Positions 60,851 through 64,000 of a DNA stretch of 64,000 bases are shown here, piece by piece. Position 1 is the stretch's first letter. Each line of letters starts with the position of its first letter. Under the pieces are notes generated by a model. That model saw nothing but the letters and a program-made list of their open reading frames with translations. It was not told the DNA's origin and ran no database searches. The position numbers were made by a program, and so were the translations under genes. Source of the stretch: Chloroflexota bacterium (GTDB lineage Bacteria; Chloroflexota; Anaerolineae; Aggregatilineales; Phototrophicaceae); contig JAPOWG010000023.1 of assembly GCA_026707745.1 (NCBI GenBank), forward strand, positions 1 to 64,000, read 5' to 3'.

Positions 60851-60870
60851 GTCTGACTGCCTCAGACTTT
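60851..60870 (+). terminator. Weak terminator candidate after uppP
   Basis: GTCTGA (60851-60856) and TCAGAC (60862-60867) form a 6-bp stem with a 5-base loop, followed by TTT. The T-run is short. Confidence 0.4.
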
Positions 60871-60908
60871 AGACAGCCTTCGCTTTCCAAACCTGCTTGC
60901 AGATCTGA

Positions 60909-60937
60909 TTGTCCGATTTTCGGCCCTTCACTATAAT
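60909..60937 (+). promoter_or_regulatory. Promoter of the LysM lipoprotein gene
   Basis: TTGTCC (60909-60914), 17-base spacer and a perfect TATAAT (60932-60937), about 43 bases before the ATG. Confidence 0.5.
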
Positions 60938-60979
60938 GAAAGCAAGCCATCAAACTGTCTTGAATGGGACGGTCTGTCT

Positions 60980-61903
60980 ATGACCTATAGGCAAAGTAAA
61001 CACGAGGTACGCCGGCGTGTATCGCTGTTGCTGATATGCGGGTTGCTGTGCCTACTGGCAACAGCGTGTTTCCGCGACGCTAGCGAAGTTATTGATAGTC
61101 AACCGGTAGCTCGCGAGGTTGCGTCGCCGACGGCTGTCGACACCGAAGTGCCGGAACCAACGCTTACTGCCGAGTCGCTCGAAGAAATCTTCACCGAGGA
61201 GCCTCCCGATACATTCGCCTTGACTGCAACCGCGCTCATTTCGCGCCTGACCGAGGCTGCAGAACTGGAAGCAACTGCGCTTTCGGTTGACAACACCGAG
61301 GGTTCGGATACTACTGGCGCCGTTGATGGTGCGACCGACCTTCAAGCCACGTCAATTCCACTGGTTCGTGTAACTGTGCCCCCAGGCGAAGACTGCATAC
61401 ACGAGATCCGCGCCGGCGAGACCTTGTTCATGTTGTCCTTGGCTTATGGTTCAACGGTGGACGAGATTGCTGCGGCGAGCGAAATTGACAATCCCGACCG
61501 CATATCGGTTGGGCAGCGCATTACAATTCCTGGCTGCGGTACGGCTGGTTTCGCGCCCCCTCCAACATCGGCGCCGCCTCCGACTTCGGATCCCAGTGCC
61601 ATCGAACCGACCGCCGTTTCGGAAGAAGTCGAGATAGCGGAAGCGGAAGACGGAGAAGACTTCAGCGCGTTGGTGCAACAGGCTCAGGACGCCATACTGA
61701 GCAACGCGCAAGCCGGCGCTGCTGACGACTTCAGCGCGCAGTCTGCGATTGCGACGCCAAGGAGCAGCTACACCGTGCAGCGAAACGATACCTTGCTCGG
61801 CATCGCTTTGCGGTTCGGCACCTCTATAGAAGCGTTGGCATCCTTGAACAACATTGCTGATGTGGACAATGTGCAAGCGGGAGACGAGTTGCTAATTCCG
61901 TAA
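60980..61903 (+). CDS. LysM-domain cell-surface lipoprotein
   Basis: A 307-residue exported protein. A basic N terminus and hydrophobic stretch end at LLATAC30, a lipobox-like site, so Cys30 is probably lipidated. The linkers (about 45-130 and 190-260) are rich in Thr, Pro, Glu, Asp and Ser. Two LysM domains follow: about 137-185 (HEIRAGETLFMLSLAYG ... VGQRITIPG) and 263-307 (YTVQRNDTLLGIALRFG ... AGDELLIP). It should bind peptidoglycan or chitin-like glycans. No catalytic domain is present. It stands alone with its own promoter. Such low-complexity Thr/Pro linkers with LysM pairs are common in Chloroflexota. Confidence 0.88.
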   Translation: MTYRQSKHEVRRRVSLLLICGLLCLLATACFRDASEVIDSQPVAREVASPTAVDTEVPEPTLTAESLEEIFTEEPPDTFALTATALISRLTEAAELEATALSVDNTEGSDTTGAVDGATDLQATSIPLVRVTVPPGEDCIHEIRAGETLFMLSLAYGSTVDEIAAASEIDNPDRISVGQRITIPGCGTAGFAPPPTSAPPPTSDPSAIEPTAVSEEVEIAEAEDGEDFSALVQQAQDAILSNAQAGAADDFSAQSAIATPRSSYTVQRNDTLLGIALRFGTSIEALASLNNIADVDNVQAGDELLIP

Positions 61904-62017
61904 GGTCATTAACCGCTGCTATGTCCCGTCAAGTCTGGCGCCGCCTTGACTAACCGCGAAGGGTTCAATGCTGAATCTGCTTGCCAAGACCTTCAAAACA
62001 CCGGGCGCGGCTGACCC

Positions 62018-62047
62018 TTGATCCGCTAAGTCTCGCTGTGGTATAAT
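62018..62047 (+). promoter_or_regulatory. Promoter of rplS
   Basis: TTGATC (62018-62023), 18-base spacer and a perfect TATAAT (62042-62047). Confidence 0.55.
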
Positions 62048-62071
62048 CTTCGCCATTCGATACGTCTTTGC

Positions 62072-62092
62072 TACGCCTGCGGGCGTATTTTT
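62072..62092 (+). promoter_or_regulatory. Terminator-like leader hairpin before rplS
   Basis: TACGCC (62072-62077) and GGCGTA (62082-62087) form a 6-bp stem with a 4-base loop, directly followed by TTTTT (62088-62092). It lies between the promoter and the rplS start, so it could act as an attenuator or as a ribosomal-protein binding site. Confidence 0.5.
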
Positions 62093-62109
62093 ATGGAAGG
62101 AAGCCAACC

Positions 62110-62454
62110 ATGAGCCAGGAACTCATGCGTACCTTGGTCGCCGAAAATCATAAACATCCGGAGATCGAATCTGGTGATACGGTCAAGGTTCATGTGCGCA
62201 TCGTGGAAGGCAGCCGCGAACGCGTTCAGGTATTTCAAGGCGTTGTTATCCGCGCCCGCAAGGGCGGCAACGAGGCGAACTTTACTGTCCGACGGATTGC
62301 CAGTCATGGCGTAGGCGTGGAGAGAACTTTCCTGCTTCGCAGCCCGCGCGTGGAAAAAGTAGAGATTTTGCGACGCGCCAAAGTGCGTCGAGCGCAACTC
62401 TATTACCTGCGGGAGAGGCGAGGCAAGTCGGCACGCCTCAAGGAACGCCGATAG
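62110..62454 (+). CDS. rplS: 50S ribosomal protein L19
   Basis: A 114-residue ribosomal protein at the interface of the two subunits. The segments [30 protein letters not shown] and [17 protein letters not shown] are diagnostic. The frame is open to 62068, but the ATG at 62110 has an AAGGAAG site and matches the family N terminus. It stands without trmD, rimM or rpsP, its usual neighbours, and has its own promoter, leader hairpin and terminator. Confidence 0.97.
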   Translation: MSQELMRTLVAENHKHPEIESGDTVKVHVRIVEGSRERVQVFQGVVIRARKGGNEANFTVRRIASHGVGVERTFLLRSPRVEKVEILRRAKVRRAQLYYLRERRGKSARLKERR

Positions 62455-62489
62455 ACCATTCCCAAATCAGTTAAGTCTCGGAACGATAG

Positions 62490-62517
62490 CGGGCTCGACG
62501 CGTTGGGCCCGTCTTTT
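62490..62517 (+). terminator. Rho-independent terminator of rplS
   Basis: CGGGCT (62490-62495) pairs with GGCCCG (62506-62511) including one G-U, followed by TCTTTT (62512-62517). It is 36 bases after the stop codon. Confidence 0.6.
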
Positions 62518-62525
62518 GCGTCGAG

Positions 62526-63983
62526 TCAGCGCTTTTCCCTGAGCACATAATAGGTGCCCTTTTTGGCGCCTATCTTGGTGAGAATTCCCTTGTCTACCAT
62601 ATCAACCAGATCAAGACGCAAAGTCTCGGCTGAGACAGCATTGATCAATCCGCGGAATTCTCGATTGGTAATCGAACCATTCTCGCGAATATACTGCAGA
62701 GCGCGCGCTTGCCGGTGATTGGTGTCGCGAGACCATTCGGGCGGCTTTGGTTTCTTGCGCTCATTATGCAGCGCCAGCGCAAAGCTGTACGGGCGCGCAT
62801 CGAATTTGGGCGGCGAATGTCCAGCTTGCTCCATCACCTCGATCATGCGGTCGATGCCCAAGCCTAATTCTTCGATGTATCCCCATTGGAATAGCCCGCC
62901 CACCAGTCTGGGATTGCGTGAAAAGTGCTCGTCCTTAATGTTCTCAACGGTGATAAAACCCGGCAGACCGCCCGGGGAAATCACCTCAAGCCGGTCAGAA
63001 AACATGCGAACTTCGATGCGCCGGCCACGCAAGCGATAGTCACGGTGGCACATGGCGTTAACAAGAGCCTCGCGCACCGCGAATTGCGGATATTCAAAGG
63101 TCTCTTCGCGCTCCAATCCTTTAACGACGGCGCTGACCGCCATTTCGCTCCAGACCAGGTTCCAGGTTGCTTCTATCAAGCGCGGGACCGGACCAGTTAG
63201 CTCTTCTCGTCGCGTATAGCCGGCCAGGCCACTGTCGCCGCGTGGCGTGGTTCCCACAAACTTGGCGAAAACAACACCGCTTTGTGGCAACCATTTCTGC
63301 GGATATTCGCTAAACAGCAACAAACCACAAACGGTTGGCTTGCCATCCGCCGTTATCGCGCCGACCTCGGCTAAGAGATTGTTGATTTCGCCGTCGTAAG
63401 GGCGTTTCGTGCGCTCGGCTCGCTTTTCCAAGTATTCGTCGATCATCTCGCGGCTAAAATCGTCCACCGTGGCGCCCGGCACCGCTTCCCCCTCGAAGTC
63501 ACCGGTGTTCTTTGCGCTTGCCAATCGCAAGATCTCTTGCCCGCCCAGCGGCCGATTTACCTTGCCACTCCTGATTAGTACGCGGCCATCAGAAAGCGCA
63601 TGCAACTCGGTGCTCCTGGGAACGCGAATGGCGTAGGCCGGCAGTTTTCTGGCTGCATTTTTCAGCTGAATACGCCCGGTTGCTTCGAGATTTGATGGCG
63701 GATCAGGCCTGTCTTCGATAGTCTGGAAGTGTATCTGTTCTAGTTTCTCGGTGACGACAGGAGGATTGTAGAGGTCGTCTGCCAGTTTGAGTACACGGTC
63801 AATTTCCGAGACCTCGGGCGGGGCGGCGCCGGAATTGCCGTCGGATTGCACGCCTACAACAATAACGCCGCCCTCGGTATTGGCAAAGGCGACCATATTC
63901 TCCGCGATCTGGACGGTGTTGGCGGAATCAACAAAGGCCAAGCGCGGGCCCTCTCCGCCCACAATGAACTCAGAATCTATCAT
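62526..63983 (-). CDS. AlbA/Schlafen-like ATP-binding protein, putative transcriptional regulator
   Basis: A 485-residue protein of the type annotated as ATP-binding protein or divergent AAA-4/AlbA_2 domain regulator. The N-terminal domain (about 1-160) has IAENMVAFANTEGGVIVVGV, the core of the AlbA_2 fold. The middle contains a GHKL-like ATP-binding region: FAVREALVNAMCHRDYRLRG (N box) and VISPGGLPGFITVENIKDEH (G1 box). The C terminus (about 420-485) is a winged helix (ALQYIRENGSITNREFRGL). Such proteins occur as transcriptional regulators, in toxin-antitoxin-like loci and in defence islands. None of those neighbours is visible within the window, which ends 17 bases upstream of the start. 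No clear ribosome-binding site is seen. Confidence 0.88.
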   Translation of the reverse strand: MIDSEFIVGGEGPRLAFVDSANTVQIAENMVAFANTEGGVIVVGVQSDGNSGAAPPEVSEIDRVLKLADDLYNPPVVTEKLEQIHFQTIEDRPDPPSNLEATGRIQLKNAARKLPAYAIRVPRSTELHALSDGRVLIRSGKVNRPLGGQEILRLASAKNTGDFEGEAVPGATVDDFSREMIDEYLEKRAERTKRPYDGEINNLLAEVGAITADGKPTVCGLLLFSEYPQKWLPQSGVVFAKFVGTTPRGDSGLAGYTRREELTGPVPRLIEATWNLVWSEMAVSAVVKGLEREETFEYPQFAVREALVNAMCHRDYRLRGRRIEVRMFSDRLEVISPGGLPGFITVENIKDEHFSRNPRLVGGLFQWGYIEELGLGIDRMIEVMEQAGHSPPKFDARPYSFALALHNERKKPKPPEWSRDTNHRQARALQYIRENGSITNREFRGLINAVSAETLRLDLVDMVDKGILTKIGAKKGTYYVLREKR

Positions 63984-64000
63984 TGATTTCGAAGGCTAAA

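Noticed and set aside
1..64000. tRNA, rRNA, insertion sequence or prophage genes
   Set aside because: No cloverleaf with a GTTCGAATCC-like T-arm, no rRNA sequence, no transposase and no phage-type protein could be seen by reading.

Overview
The window looks like chromosome of a heterotrophic bacterium, most likely a Chloroflexota member of the Anaerolineae/Caldilineae type. This is inferred, not proven. The basis is the mix of Tat- and Sec-exported solute-binding proteins, sugar ABC transporters without their own ATPases, a LysM lipoprotein with a Thr/Pro/Glu-rich linker, moderately high G+C with a strong third-position bias, and intergenic palindromes of the TGTAGGGG type. There is no rRNA, tRNA, CRISPR array, transposase or phage gene. 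The window holds 54 protein genes supported over their visible length, plus one probable gene relic.

Layout. 1-480: repeats and the C-terminal relic of an ADP-ribosylglycohydrolase-like gene. 477-5310 (minus): operon of sugar-binding protein, two permeases and a sulfatase. 5768-13006: a BNR/sialidase-like gene diverging from a GH127 arabinofuranosidase-like gene with its own Tat-exported binding protein and two permeases. 13016-18620 (minus): a complete branched-chain amino-acid type ABC operon (livK-H-M-G-F) whose LivH carries a duplicated N-terminal membrane extension. 19025-26581: peptide-binding protein and two permeases, a membrane-embedded spermidine-synthase-like protein and an S9 peptidase. 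26669-28544: a TIM-barrel isomerase and a Gfo/Idh/MocA oxidoreductase. 28567-31038: glycogen phosphorylase. 31247-32662: a second sulfatase. 32672-35756: SDR, DHDPS-type aldolase and an enolase-superfamily acid-sugar dehydratase, resembling a non-phosphorylative sugar-acid pathway. 35763-45841 (minus): an eight-gene operon of binding protein, two permeases, third sulfatase, an unrecognised 461-residue protein, two phytanoyl-CoA-dioxygenase-like proteins and a large FAD oxidoreductase. 46183-53785: isomerase, SDR, amidase, LctP-type permease, DegT aminotransferase and a ThDP enzyme. 53786-54267: a repeat-rich gap. 54268-64000: housekeeping-like genes, including an aminotransferase, TauE/SafE, a methyltransferase, a B3/B4 protein, MFS, CrcB, UppP, a LysM lipoprotein, ribosomal protein L19 and an AlbA/Schlafen-like regulator.

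How it works together (inference). The region is a scavenging island for sulfated and otherwise modified glycans, sugar acids and peptides. Extracellular ligands are caught by binding proteins, imported through permeases that must borrow ATPases encoded elsewhere, desulfated, oxidised and split. The strongest candidate for an undescribed system is the 35.8-46.1 kb operon. It joins import and desulfation to two non-heme-iron oxygenase homologues (one with the iron-binding Asp replaced by Gly), a flavoprotein and a protein of unknown function. A recurring regulatory design is also visible: all five junctions between a binding-protein gene and its first permease gene carry a strong RNA hairpin.
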